Shown: positions 12,442 through 27,400 of the stretch, in pieces
How positions within the stretch are numbered: the stretch's first letter is position 1
How the letters are laid out: each line of letters begins with the position of its first letter
NCBI GenBank assembly: GCA_022818135.1
Contig: JAFMSR010000015.1
Span: 16,879,823-16,943,822 of the forward strand
Length of the DNA: 64,000 nt
Direction: 5' to 3'
Source: Saxidomus purpurata
Lineage: Eukaryota; Mollusca; Bivalvia; Venerida; Veneridae
The notes under the pieces: generated by a model
What the model saw: only the letters and a program-made list of their open reading frames with translations
Database searches by the model: none
What the model was told of the DNA's origin: nothing
Program-made: the position numbers and the translations under genes

Positions 12442-15400
12442 CTTTAAAGGAAAGAAGAATTTAATTTGATTAACGTTTGTTTCGAACTTATTCTTCGTGG
12501 TGAAAGCATAAGGACTAAACTCTTGCTCACAAAAAACATAACATAACAGAATATAACATGGCAACTAAGATATGTTATTTGTTTAAAAAAAAAAGAAATA
12601 CTGGCCAACGGGAAGTGTTAGAAGATTATTTTGAGAGTTTGACAAGATCATTTGAGGGATTTTATCACGTCTGAATATAATCTAAATTGTAAAACGTATC
12701 GAAAAATGAGTGGGAGAAGAGATTCCTTGTACAAACTTTCTTTTAGATAAAAAATAGTAAGCCCCTTTCTGGGTTAGTGTACATGTATTATATCGTATTC
12801 GAAAAACGAGGTGGAAATTAATGTGTTAATTTAAACATAGTGCAAATAGTTTTGACTATTACCCTTTATTGCTTCTGTCCGATGACTATTTCTATGTTTG
12901 GTTTCAATGCCAAACGCAAAATCAAAGTAATTAAGCAATCAGCAGAGCTTAAAATTTCATAATAGAATGTTTTTCACAACGTGTAGAAAACAAAATAGAA
13001 ATTGTAAGAAGTTCTTACAAAGAACTGATTATGGTTTACAGGATATATGTCAAGGACTGGAATGAATATAAGAAGATATGCGTTTTCAATTTTATATAAT
13101 TTTATACGATATTACAAAGTAGTACTTATGTTTTAAACTTACCTGTTATATTTTCTCCGACATCTGGAAACGTTCCCGCAATTGGAGTTCGCCTTTCAAT
13201 TTTAAACAGTGCAAGATCAACACCGGGCTTACCATCAACTCCTTCTTTGTACGTCATCTCAACAAGTGACCCAACCTTTTTTTCAATAGAATAACTAGGC
13301 TGAAATATTAAACAATCTTCCGTTTTTTTAATTTTTCTTTTGGTATCTTCTTTGAGTATATATTTCTCGTAATCGTTCAAAAAAACATGCGCACATGTAA
13401 ACCCACACAACCCGTATACTGGATGTTCAATAAAACCACCAAGTGTACCACTATTTTTCGGTAGGTTACTGGATGTTATACTACAGCCCATGCGTAGGTT
13501 TTCTTGGAACTGCTTAGCTGAACGCCCGCATAGCTGAAATTCACCTTCCCGTACATGGACGGGAATGCCTTCTATTTCTGTTGGAAATGGCTCCTCGTCT
13601 AATGGTATAAAATGCTTTGCATGAACATACAAAATGATGAATGCCCTTTGTGAAAAAGTACCATCTCTCTTTGAACCCGCCGTAATTGCTGACAGATATG
13701 TGTGCTTATTTATTATATCGAAAGCGTGTGTATCAATAATGTCGCTAATTTCTATGGCTTTCTGTATAGGTAATGGACAGTCATTTATGTGGCTCATGTC
13801 CGTGCGTCTGCCTTTCCTCTCATCGGTTTGGTGTAGAACCTTCACTTCAACTTCCCATGTAGGCTGTATGTTAATATTCCGTTTAGCAAATACGACAAAA
13901 ACAATTTTTTTATCATCTTTAAGCTTGTATGCTGGGTAAACATGTACAATATCCTCAGACATATCTTTGATGATGGGACATATTTTGTTGCATTTCTTTA
14001 TCACATCAATTGAAAATCGCCCTTCTCTTGTATATAAATCTTCCAATTCAGCTTTGCCAATAGGAATGAGCTTCGCATCATTCACTAGAAATCAAATAAA
14101 ATGTGCATATTGTATGTACCATGCTAGAAAAAGAGTTACGTTGTATAAATGAACGTCGAACAATTATACTTAGTTACAGTAGTCGGAACGTAACAGTTGT
14201 CAAAATTTGCGTATATCGTGCGTGTAACGTGCGTGCGCTCATCGTGTATTTTTTTTCAATCGTACATCGTGTATCATATCGCATCATTCATCGTGCAACG
14301 TGCACCATATACTATGCACGATATACGATTCCCGGTACACGATGCATGATAGACATATACGGTATATGATACGATGTTTTATTCAGTCCTGAATTGTTTG
14401 ACTTTGCGTGTATAAACAAAGTGCTTACAACACATTGTATTATTTTTCATTCGTCAGTGCAATACGGGTAATCGGAGACAGTTTACACCTGAAAAACGAA
14501 ATTCAATTCTATCTTATCGACGGAAAGGACATAATTTCTCCTCAATATCTAAACTATTGTTGTAACGACATTCTCCTATATGCAGTCGACAAGCTATAAG
14601 GGAATTCATTAGGAACTATAAGAGGACAGGGAACATCAACTACTTTCGAAATGAACACGGTTGGGTATTTTCCCATATTTAATTTTTGATTTTAATACCG
14701 ATCGTTTTAACATGACAGATAGCATGCAATATGAACTGTACACAATCAAACCTTTGCAATTTCATATTATTGCAACAGTACGCTAAACTGAAAGCCATTC
14801 CTGCTAAAACAAATGAAAATAGATGCTTATCTTTTAATTCCATGTCTGCATCGAAACACCATGATATGATATGATGTAACCAAGTTATTTATTGGGTAGA
14901 TAAAGATAATATGACGAGTCAAAGATAGTTTTACAAAATCAGTTAAAGTCCGAGCAAAAAATAATAAAATGATTGGACTGTACCTTCTTGTTTAGGGTTA
15001 TCCTCGTATTCCTTATAAAATTCTATTTTATGACATATATTGTAGAACCAAAGCAGTAGCAAATTGCTATAAGCGTTTAAGGCACAAGGTCTAAATAAAG
15101 CTTGTAACAATAACACTTTTAACAAGTTAAACAAGACAAATTTTGCATTATCAAACACTACAAATACTGGAAAATTCACATAAAATATAACATAGATTTG
15201 TCAAATTATCTAACAAGTTATACTGGGGTCATGTTATCTTAATGCAGAAATGAAAGACTTAGTGCTACAGTGTGTAAACATAGTTTAATATAGTAAGATT
15301 TTCCACAAAATGCTAATATTTTCTTATCTGATTAATAGAACTTAAACAAGATCATAGGGTCTACACTGAACACATAGCTCTATAATTATGGTAAGTTTTT

Positions 15401-18400
15401 ACAACGCGTGGTTCATTTTTTAACTGATGGCAACAATTTCAAGGAATTGGATACATGGTCATCGAAAGAGCATTAGTGTAAAATTATTTTGAAATCGGGT
15501 CTGCAATTAAAACTTATATACGTATTAGGTAAACTGGTTCCATCCCTTGCCGCCATGTTTTTTTTTATCAAAACAATTTGAATGAGTTAGGTAGAGGTTC
15601 ATCCAAGGAACATTTCAAGAATATATTCAAATCAGGATAACTGACACCGCTCCGTGGCGGACATGTTTTTACTTGATCAATATAGAGAAACGTTTTTACC
15701 GAATTACTTTGAAGATGAGAAGCGTTTCTGACTAGAAGATATTATTGATTTCAATTTTTGATTACCATTGTAACCAGATGTATGCATGACTTAAATCAAT
15801 TCGAAACTGATAGGAGTACATGTACCAAAAATAATAATTGGTATCACGTTTAGAAACAATTGGTCCAGCGGTTTCATAGAGAAGTTGTTGACGACACACG
15901 GCGACAATTATAGCTCATCACGAGCAATTTGTGCTCATATAAGCTAAAAGCACTGAAATGGGATTGAAAAAGCTTAACCCGGTCTACGCGTAGTAGTATT
16001 TTGTTAAGTCAGTTACCTTTGACGACATATTCTGATGTTTTTGTCTTTCCATTTAATACGTACACTCCAGTCTTAGCAATATTAAGAGCACATAACTTAC
16101 GCCAAGTCGAAGTTTTCTGTTGTTTCTCTTTCAAAAGATGTTCCCGCTTTTCTTCATATGCCGGTTTCTGAGACTTATTCGCTTCACATTCTTGCTTCCT
16201 CTTCGAAGCTTTCTCTTTAATAAGACATTTAGTTTCAATGCGTGATGCTTCACATTCTTGCCAGACATAATATTGCTGAAGTTTGAAAGAACACACATTT
16301 GTAATTTAAAGCAAGGACACGAACGAATGATAGTCTAGTACGGACATATCAGGCTTCCTGCTGTTTATTCAGAAGGCATTACCTCAAGTAAAAAAAGAAC
16401 AGAAAAAATATCTTGCAACAACCGACCAGAAAGTTGACGGAATTTTCATTTCATCAATATCGACACGGTTGAGAAGAAACACCTGTAACAAACAGAAAAT
16501 AAATAGTATTATTTAACTATGTATGCAAAGTGACTTTAATTTTCGGTTATGTCAGGAATAAGAAAAGACAATTACGGAAGATAATTAACAGCGATGCAAA
16601 TGTTTGAAATATAAATTAAATGCCTATGCAAGCATGATAAATCACTCGGCGAAACTGTAACGCATTTGCATTTGAACACTTTTGTAATATCATATCTAGT
16701 TGAAGCAGATCATTTCAAAGGTATTAAGTGTAAGACTTATAAATTGTTTTAATTACGATCTTTTGAGTCGCAAAACGGCCGGGTACACGGAGTTGATGAA
16801 AAAGTCTCGATGTTAGGACTTGCAAATGTTTCCAGAACAAGGAGAGATATCTGTTTTAAAGTTGGCATACCTTGAATAAATGCAAAAAAAAAAAAATAAA
16901 TAAAAAATACAAATCACTATAAGTTTATAAGCCACGTTTTCCTAATTTCTTATGATTTTTGCATTTTTACGTTTAGTACAAATTTTAATGTATGGTGCCA
17001 GTCAGTGAGGAGGATCATTTAATAATTCACTACGAGAATGGCATTTGGAGACATAATTATGACATGCACCCCTTATTGTAACTTCACTGACTTATATATA
17101 AAGTGTTTCCGCGTACAAGTTATGCTACATTGTCAATCGAGGGAACATAAAAAGATGTTTTCATATGACTAAAATAACGAGTGAAAGAGTTGTGGTTCTT
17201 GCACACTGCACACTACACCACTTCTAGGATCCTCTGGCATTAGTAATTTGCCATGCTTTTAGACAAACATGAAATTACATAATGAATGACGAAAATGCAT
17301 TATTAGTCGTATAATACCATTATTCAATGTTTATCAGGCTCCAGGCAAGGAAAATTGGAAAAGGAAACAATGAATACGAACTCATGGTAGAGTTATCAGT
17401 CTTGTGAGCTGTATTGTTCCTTGAAACCATCTACATATGCTGTTATTCAAGTTTGTAGTCAATCCAAATACCTTTTAAGCTATGTTCCGGACAGAGAGAA
17501 AATGAAACAACAGAACTGACTAAAATTACTCATGATTTTGTCATGGTTCTTGCACACTGCACTTTTCCATTATGTACACGCTACATCCAAGGTTTGAAGT
17601 TAATCACTTGAATAGTTTTTTGACTTCTAACACTCTTTGACAGACAAACATGCAGAAGGAAAGACAAACAACATGCTGATGGAAAAACAGATTTCATTAG
17701 TACATATCGCAAGACTTTATAAATCTTTGTGCATCATCTGTATGCATTTAGGACAGTGAAAAATGAAAATCCCTTTTAAATAAAATTAAAACTACACACT
17801 AGATTTTCCCAATTCTACTGTATTTTGAATAAAACTTAAACCGATGGTTTATTTAACAGCCAGTTAAATTTTCAGATATCCGTGACGGTCATATTCCTAC
17901 AATCACCATCGAGTAAAACTTTTGATGAATATCTAAGTTAAAAAAGCTTGAAGTTAAAAAAGCAGGTTTTTTGAGAGTTGTTTATTTATGATAAAACATT
18001 AATTTTATCTAATTTTATTCCCCAAATTCATTATGTCTAAAGTTTTCTTACCATTGGTCCTAGGTTCCTTAAACCCATGTACTTCTTTTTGGCCTGTTCA
18101 AATTCTTTGCAATACAACTCGTAGCCATTGACTTTGTTATACGAGTCAAATTTCACTTGATGATCTATCCCCGTTAGGACGTCCTCTAAAGCGGATGTGG
18201 ATTTTTCGAGTGAAATTCTTTCGAATATGCTGTACATGGTTTTCTGTAATTTGTTTGTAACTTTTGTTAAATACTCTGACTTTCAATTGCTTTTCTCCAT
18301 AAAACTAAATAAAAATATCGAAAACTTAGCCAAGTCCAAAAAAGAATAGTTTTGTTTGCTAAAATTATCTTATCCTATCTTATCTAATGATAACTAATAG

Positions 18401-21400
18401 AGCCAGATTATAGAATTTGATACCATTAAATAACAGGCACATGTATTGCAATTCTTTGATACTGATAACTTGTTATTAGAATTATAGTTTTATCATGGAA
18501 TCATGGAGAAATTGATGCATTCTACATAATTACATTATTTGTATCATAACTATCATAAGAATCTCTATTACCTGTCATCAGATTTTGAAAGTTGCCAGTG
18601 ATTAAAACAAGTACCTACTTATATGGCATCGGTCAATTATATTTAGCCATTTGCAAAATAACTCATGGCGAATAGTACTAACTTAAAGTTTGATGATACA
18701 AAACCTTGAGTTTTAACTGTCATTTTTTAACTAAAACGCATAATCTTATCACTGTTAAATATTGTTTAACTTTATTCGTAATATAAAATGAAAATGTAAA
18801 TCTAAAATGTAAATCTAAATAATGGCATTAATATTTATCGCTTCGATTTCATCTATGTATGGTAATACTGCTAATTATGAAAATTCTATAAATTATCAGT
18901 CATTGCATGCCGAAAAGTCAAACGAGATATAAAACTTAACTGATTACTGGTATCCTACATGTTAACCGGACGTTCAATCATCCGGACAATTTCGATTTGC
19001 ACGTAATTAAACAGTTATCCTTTGATCCAACGTGTAATGAAGATACCCAGATCTTGCAGACGCTTTCCGTGTCTGTGACAGTGTAGTCAACTTATCACTT
19101 AGGTGAACAGCATTAATGAATTTGATATATATGTACCGCACTTGCCTTATATTTTGATTGCAGACGGCCATGGTCACGTGGGGGCTTAATATATCAATGC
19201 AAATGCGCACCTGCGCAAATGGTTAGCGATGTTAGCATTCCGTTTCAACATTAGTTTCAATAGACTTTTAACAGTTGGGAATGGAGAAGGCTTTGCGAAT
19301 CATAAAGAAAATACTAAAATCTTGAAAAAGTAGATAGTTTTCGTTAAATTGATACTGAAAGCATTAAATTACACATTTAGTACACGTAGACCTAAATCAA
19401 TGAACCATGACGGACCTCGGTTCAGGATTTATGCTATTAATAGTTACCAGTTGCTTTTCCCGAGAATTCCACTTGTTTACTTTGAGCCTTACAGAGCATA
19501 ATTTAGGTATGAGACGCCTAAATACATTTCCATAGACTTACATTATAAGGGTTTCTTCCGGTGCGACTACCCAAAATCTCACCGACTGCTGAAATGAACT
19601 TTATTTTGTAGAATCATCCTAGTCCCACATAAAAATAACAAAATTTATACATGTGATCCAATACTTTATGCCAGTAATTTGGAGCTCAATGACACCACCC
19701 CCAATTCTGTGGCAGTTTTAGTGGTCACCGACCAAATATGTCAGTATTTTCAAATACCAAATATTTTGATTATAATTTATATCCAGATTTTTCTCTTCAT
19801 ATTTCATTTGTGATCTATCATGCAGCGATTATTTCAAACTAATTTTTCTTGTATGCATCCACTTAGTTTCAGCCAATCAGCAATCAAACACATAGTGTAG
19901 GTCCGCATGTTCCCTAGACAAAATAACCTTTTTCCGGTTTTCACCGATTTAGGCGTCTCATACCTAAAGACTGAAACGATTGCTTTTGTACGCACTTAGA
20001 ACTCTTTCAAATAATAAAATAATAATTGCTGAACCAAAGTATAGCTTTGATTTAATCTGCATAGCATCACGATGCAGAATATACCTCCATATTGATGACC
20101 AGGTCGAGACGATTTCGTGTGCTGCTGCTGAGCTTTTAAATAATTTGTCAAATTGCTTCAATATCAGTTGTCATATCTGTAGTATTTTCTTTTCAGAGTC
20201 GAAAATGTGAGTGGACAGGGAGCAGAGTGTCTATTAAAAATATATGTGTTTATTTGGTTGATACATCATATACTCTTCTTGCAATGGCATGTTATGTTAC
20301 CCCACCCCTTCCAAAAAATGAAATTTTGAAGAAATTTTGCCTTATTTATCACAAAAGAGTGTTCTAAAAAGCAGGATAGTATCAAAATTTACATCAAAAC
20401 GTACAATAGAGTTAAGGCTGTACATACGCACACCGTACAAACACGCTTGTTCAGTAAAAAACCCAAATTAAACATCTAGATGGACGTTCAGGGTGCCCAA
20501 AATTAAGAGTAATCTGCGTAGTATTTGAATTTCTAACACATGTACCATGAATTGTAAAGAACCAAATGCTTCTTAAGTGCCACTTTTTCATTAAAATATG
20601 AATTGTCACGGCTATGCATGAAATTTCAATTGAAATAGACCATAACTGACGCGATGCATCCCTCTGAGGCCAAAAAAACGTATTTTTGTACACCGTTTTA
20701 GAGTAATATTCGTATTTCTGAGACCGAAATTGCAAATGCGACAAGAAATGATGCATATTTAACAAAATTCGTTTTTAATGTAATGAAAAACAACAAATTA
20801 GCTACAAAAACTGAGCAGATTTTCTCAAAAATTGGGTTTTAAGGCATTTTTGTAATTAAAGGGAGGTAATTCAAAATCTATATTGCCCTTCCGTATGCGT
20901 TCCGGGACATGTTGTCGCATTTTGTGATAAGAATTACGTCGATTTTTGTGAAATTACAATGCTAGCACTGTTTTCACGCAATTTCATGGCGACTAGATCT
21001 ATATCACACATTTTAATTACAACAGTATACTTGTTTGATATGTTTTCAGCTCTAGAATCATAAGGTGACGAAAATCATTTACTAGAACAGTAGCCATTTA
21101 GGTGATATTTACCCGTCTAGTGATTTTGAGATTCAGTTACAGGTCTAAAAAACACAATTTCATCAATAAAATCACAGTACGTACTAAAATCCGAGCATAA
21201 ACAGCTCGGGAATATACTTTGTAAATTATCATTTGTGAATTATATACCACATTTCACACTTCTATTGACAACATGTTATCTGCCCTTGCACATTTCTTTT
21301 CAGCATTTTCTCCACTGCTGGTCCCGTATATTGAAACTTTGTAACCATACCTGCATTCTAGACTAAAAAATCTTCCAGTAATAAATTCAGATTTGCGCTG

Positions 21401-24400
21401 ACATCTCTACACTCCGTATTTATGTGTGCACAACAAAGTCATACAGTTATAATCCCCTATATCTGACCTAGGGGTACATTTTGAACCTTTATTTCATAAA
21501 AAAATATCAGAAAAGCTGATTTGTTTCCTTCCAGACCTCCATTCAATGTATCTGTTACCAAATTAGCTATTTTGAATACAAAACAATGTCTAAAATGAAC
21601 TCGGGGACACACAGAAACATCGTTTTCTGTGCTATATTTAGGTATGAGACGCCTAAATACATTTCCATAGACTTACATTATAAGGGCTTCTTCCGGTGCG
21701 ACTACCCAAAATCTCACCGACTGCTGAAATGAACTTTATTTTGTAGAATCATCCTAGTCCCACATAAAAATAACAAAATTTATACATGTGATCCAATACT
21801 TTATGCCAGTAATTTGGAGCTCAATGACACCACCCCCAATTCTGTGGCAGTTTTAGTGGTCACCGACCAAATATGTCAGTATTTTCAAATACCAAATATT
21901 TTGATTATAATTTATATCCAGATTTTTCTCTTCATATTTCATTTGTGATCTATCATGCAGCGATTATTTCAAACTAATTTTTCTTGTATGCATCCACTTA
22001 GTTTCAGCCAATCAGCAATCAAACACATAGTGTAGGTCCGCATGTTCCCTAGACAAAATAACCTTTTTCCGGTTTTCACAGATTTAGGCGTCTCATACCA
22101 TAATGTGAAACATCAACCAGAAAGAAAAAAATCTGATGAAATAACATACTTTTTACACAAATAAACAATTGTCCGGATGATTGAACGGACGTTGCATATT
22201 TCGGGGACGTTTCATTGGTTATTGTATTACTCGAATTGAACAAGAAAACATACTTTGTGACCATCTCAAAGTATAAGGATGCGTACAGCTGAGACCGAAG
22301 TTCATTGTGTGAAAATTTCGTGTTTCTATCTGCATTATTGGCAGAATTATTTACAAAAAGGTCCCGTTTCTGTCCGATTAATTGAAAGAAACCAGTACCT
22401 CAAACTTTTCTTATTCCATACATCCAACTATCGAGATCCATTTCTTCTGTACGTCTTTAATAGTAGCAAGTCGGTTTTTCTTTTCTAATTCATAAAGTGT
22501 TTCGTCTGTGTCATGTGGTAATGGCCAATTCATCTTCATCTCATTGTCAAACACCTCTAAAGCTAACTCTCTCGATCTTTCATTTTTCTCTTTAAAGATT
22601 TCGGGCCAAATTTTTGAAATTCCATGTAAATCGTCACCATTTACAGCTGCAACTGTCTTGCATACATTTCTTGCCAGCTCTACAACGAAACATAGCTTAA
22701 AGATATTTAAGTTGATATAACTAATGCTGTTTTCCAAGAAATAAAACGTTCATTTTTAGAATTAAAAGTCAATAAAACTGTAGATGTATTTACTGAAATC
22801 CTTTCTATATTATATATTTCAAAAGGGTTCATGTTAACAATTTATTTGAGATAACATATAAAAGAGTTTGCTTTCTTTACACTGTGTTCGACAAAAAGTA
22901 TTTGGTTCAATGCATTCAAAGTTTTACACATATAAATGATCATTTCATTATGCTGTAAGTAAAGGTCCACAGTAAAATTATGTACAACTATGTGTATAAC
23001 TACATTTTGAAACTGTTTATATGGGTTTCATTTTCGCATCTAATATGTTATAAATGAGGTCATAATAGTTTAAAGTACATTTGTAGTTTATATTGTAATG
23101 AGAGACGTAAACAATAGTTTTATTGTTACAAGCATTTGGCACATTGGATGAACGACCACCTGACATTGTCTCGGAATTGAACACATACAATTAGATTTTT
23201 TCGACAAAAGTTTAACAACGGAGGTAAGTTAAAGTGGTTTGTATTTGTGGGCTTACGATACTTTACAAATCCATTGTATTCTCGAGGTGTAAAATAAAGG
23301 TTAGCATGTTAAATATACAAAAAAAAATGATGACAAACATTTATTTTATGCTTTTCTGCGGTTTATCGAAATATAACAGTGGATGATATTCTGATAAACT
23401 CACTGTCCATGCAGTGAAACTTATCAAAATTTGTTATCCTGATTAACGTCAAAACGTATACCGAGCGTAATCAATGCCGGAAACCATATGACGATGACGA
23501 TGTTAAAATGATGCCATGTTTGCGATGCTTTCTGGTGATGTTTCGACATTTTGATAAAATAAACTCCGGAAAAGTATAGTTTGAGACATAAAATAAACAG
23601 AACAATTGTTGGTATAGATGTCATATCACGATAATTTCACTCGTGAACACCAAAAGTAGGTATTTAAACTCGTGGCTGCGCCACTCGTGAAATTTCACTT
23701 TTGGTGCCCTATCGTTGAAATTATAACGTGATCTTACATCGAAACCAACAATTATCCTCTATGTATTCACTCGAAAATTTCGACCGTTAGTAACGTTTAT
23801 TTCGCAAATGTGCTTATTATAAATAATGTGAGCCGAGCGCAAATATAACTCAAATCAGTGCACTGGGTATTGTGTATTTAGCTTGTTGGCGAACTGGCTT
23901 ATATTTGATAAGCTATTCTCAGTGGCAAACAGTTTCATAATGAATAATGTAACAGACAAAACTACTCATGTACGCACCTTTTCCCGAAAGATGCACGTTT
24001 GAATTGACATATAGGGGCTTTGCACTGTCGTTTAAAAACGTTTGTAATCTATCACAGCCATTGATAAACTCTTCAGCTAATTCCATGTCATGTGTATCCA
24101 GCAAATCAGTCACTCTTCTAGCCTTTGGTCTCACTAGTAGAACGGACTTAATCTCGCGAAACACTTGAAATATTATTTCGCCTTCTTTGCCGTCTCTCAA
24201 TAATTCACACAATTGGTGGTCAGGAGACTCTGGTTGATCTAGATCGAAATCTCGTAGTATCGAGACCAATATTGGTTTCGACAACACCTCATTTTGAATT
24301 CTATATCTGCTGACCAGTTTACTTGTACAGCTGTTTGGTATAGGATAAAGTGAAAACTCATGAACAATTATTTTCAAGACTTTGCTAAAAATCCAAGTAA

Positions 24401-27400
24401 AAGCCATACAGGACCGCCAAAATTACTACATATCGCATATTATTACAAGGATAACATATTAATATGAGAAACAATAAATGAGCAGTCTGTCATGGAAATA
24501 CGGACCTAATTTCCTTTTAGGCCTATAATATGGGAAAAGAGTCAACAAATAATACTTTCTGATGACCATGCTCTGTGAGTAATCACTGTTGATGAAGGAT
24601 CAAACAAGAGGGTCATGAAGGACCTATATCAATCATTCGAGTATTATTGCACTTTAAATAGAAAAAAGTAAGTGAGGAGTTCATATTGAAAGTCAGTCAG
24701 ACGAATTATGAAAATAAATTTGCAAAACTAAACTTATAGTCTCTGGCTTGAAAAAAAAACTGCGTCAAAGGTCAAGGTCAACCAAGGTCAAAGTTAAACT
24801 CTGCATGCAACACTGTTAATACGGTTAATATTTCATTGCATTGTCCTTAAAAACAGGATCGTAGTTCAAAAGGTCAAAGTCGGCCAATGTCAAAGTTAAC
24901 ATGCTGCGGCCACTGGAGTCTTTTGTAATTGTGCTTATTGGGTCCACCATCCTCTAAAGAGGCTATAATCGGTACGACCCAAAGACCACTGGAGTCGCGG
25001 CTGTACCTCCTCATATAACACCAGTACTGTTTTTTTTTCCAGGAAGCGAGAGTGACTTGATAAGCTTCAAGGTTACTTCACAATCAAGTTGAAATGAATT
25101 AGTATAAATTAAACTAAATAACATGAAAGGAAATATCTAACAACGCACATTTAATAAATATAAAATATAGCATCTTAATAGAGAAAATACTTAATTTGAT
25201 TCACTGCACTACATAAAATAGAAGAATCCTCACATAATCTAGTTACGTTTTGAATGAAATGAAACATTTTTTTCTGTAGATAGAACTTGTGACAAAGTTA
25301 TGAAACAAGATGTGTATGATTTGCAGCTTTACAAACAATAGTCTAAGCGTAAACATTAGTATTGTTGTCTTCCGTTCACGCATAAATGGAACTCGGTCCA
25401 TCGTTTGCTATTTATATAGGCAATTTTTAATTTTTGCAAACTAAATTATCACAGAAAGGATACATTAAGTTATGTTTCATCTTATAATCATAACAATAAC
25501 CTCTGCTGTTGTACATGATTACATCACATATCTGGCAGACTATCACAAAAAGCTGCTCATAACTCTCATAATCGCATTCCTGAAACACATATAAATTCAT
25601 ACTTACTTAGTAATGTAATATTTTGTACTCGTTAATGTATATCCATGTGAAGGGTGGTCAATATGAAATAAATACAATATAGTTTCAATTTAGATATGTA
25701 GTATTAAGTCGCTTCCTTTGTAGTTCATTGATAATGTAGCTCTAGAAAGTTTAAAAGATTGTCTTACAAAGAAACGTTAACAAGAATAAGCATGAAGCAC
25801 ATAAAAAAAGAAATTAAAACATCTGAAAGTTAAAGCAGTAATTCTTGTTCTTTAAAATTTATTAAAGTTAACAAAGTAAAACATCTAATCGAAGTATTAC
25901 AAAACATAATTCTAAGAAAATGTGCACTTGAAATAATTATATATCATTAATATGAACAAACATGCCATAATGGTCTGATATCACTCGTATGAATTCAATG
26001 GAATATCGGGCTATGATCAACCCTACTGAATTATTATTTTGACATTCAAAATACAACTTATTACAATATGACATATAGATTCACTTGAGGAAAAGTAGAA
26101 AATTACTTACATATTCTAGTACCTCTCACTCGCCTAATTTAAAACAAAGTGAAACTGTTTGTTTCTACTTTACAGACGCGTTGTATTTACAACCACGTGT
26201 GAAGCGATATCAGTAATAGCCACCACACGAATCAATATGTTTTGGACTATATTGATATAGCATCACATAAAGCACATCCTAGAAACGTGTATCTTGGTCG
26301 GATCAAAAGTTTCAGATAGAGAACAGACTATTACATATCTTGACAAAAAATGCAATAACATTGTCATGCGTGCAGGGGTTTTCAAATCATATGGCACAAA
26401 TGCTCTGCATATAAAGACGACGCGTTGAGGACCACGTCCGTACCTCAAATGTCAAGGTCAGACTTGGAGTTTAAGGCCCTTCCCTCCGCTTTTTCATATC
26501 CGGACAGTAACTTTACCTTGCGTGGAGGAATTTTGAAATAAATATAGCATAAATGATTAGCAAATGAAGATGACATGTTGCGTGAAAGACCCATGTCCCT
26601 TCCTTAATCGGCAAGGCCACAATTTAAGTTAAGATGTAATGGACCTTGTATGAACAGAATGCACACATTATATCTCTTAAGCAATGCTTTTAAAACGACT
26701 TGGCACAAATATTTAGCACGTTGCGTTTAAGTCTCGCGTCCCGACTTTAAAGGTCAGTCTCAAACTGACAGGCTTAAAGGTTATCGAATCATGTATATAT
26801 GTACAAATTCGTGTCCGGACTGTAATTATGCCATGCATTGACGGGATGTCAAGCAACTGGGCACACATGTTCAACACATAAAAACAACTTGTCGCAGGCA
26901 AGTACCGCTTCCCTCGCTCGAAAGTCAAGGTCATACATAGAAAGAGTTTACATCTCATGGATTCGTGTATACACGATGGCTCTGTCATGCATTGAAGGAT
27001 TTTAAAATTACATGGCACAAATGCTGAACACAAGAAAATAATATGACCATGCGTGAGTCCGGTAAAAACTGTCTGTATGCACATACTCATGTAACGATTG
27101 TAACTCTTTCATGCACTGAACGATTTCAAAGAACGGATATGTGATTCTATCTTCTACATTGAAGGACTTTAAATAAGTTTGCACAAATGTTTAAAACATG
27201 GCGATCAAATTTCATGCCCAAGTGCCTGGTTCACACCTTGAAGATAAAGCCCACAGACTGTGTGACACCGATTCAGAGCCAGTAACAGCTCTTTTATGGC
27301 ATGTTGAGATATTGAGGAACAGGTAAGGTATAACACATGTCAAAAGATGATTGCAAGCAAAAGTATAACTAGAGGGTTGTATTTACACAAAAACATATGT

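Larger units (their letters stand above)
12442..16276 (-). other. Introns 8 and 7 of gene 1
   Basis: Intron 8 (13142-12442) holds nothing recognised. Intron 7 (16016-14085) holds a degenerate ATCGTGCAACGTGCAC-type motif array at about 14210-14380 (many imperfect copies of CATCGTG and CGTGCA). At about 15330-15960 it holds sequence resembling molluscan dispersed repeats (phrases such as AGAGGTTCATCCAAGGAAC). No exon was found in either. Confidence 0.45.
18972..22186. mobile_element. Inverted-repeat-bounded block in gene 1 intron 5
   Basis: A perfect 20-bp inverted repeat (core AATCATCCGGACAATT) lies at 18972-18991 and 22167-22186, with weaker similarity on both sides. A related TCCGGACAATTACGATTT end occurs alone at 41712. 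This suggests a 3.2-kb transposon-like unit that carries the two MITEs below. I found no transposase reading frame inside. Confidence 0.45.

Noticed and set aside
12277..12564. Minus-strand 95-residue frame over gene 1 exon 9
   Set aside because: Out-of-frame shadow that crosses the exon 9 acceptor.
14210..14380. CRISPR-like array
   Set aside because: Motifs are short, degenerate and irregularly spaced, and the DNA is eukaryotic.
19502..22099. LTR retrotransposon, from the 0.46-kb direct repeats
   Set aside because: Each repeat has its own terminal inverted repeats and the interior has no gag or pol sequence, primer site or polypurine tract.
16009..24407. Separate small genes for each helical exon
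   Set aside because: Each has intron-type borders in compatible phase and a positional counterpart in gene 2, so they are exons of one gene.
26713..27090. 125-residue open frame as a gene
   Set aside because: It lies wholly in a tandem-monomer repeat and its translation repeats with the monomer.
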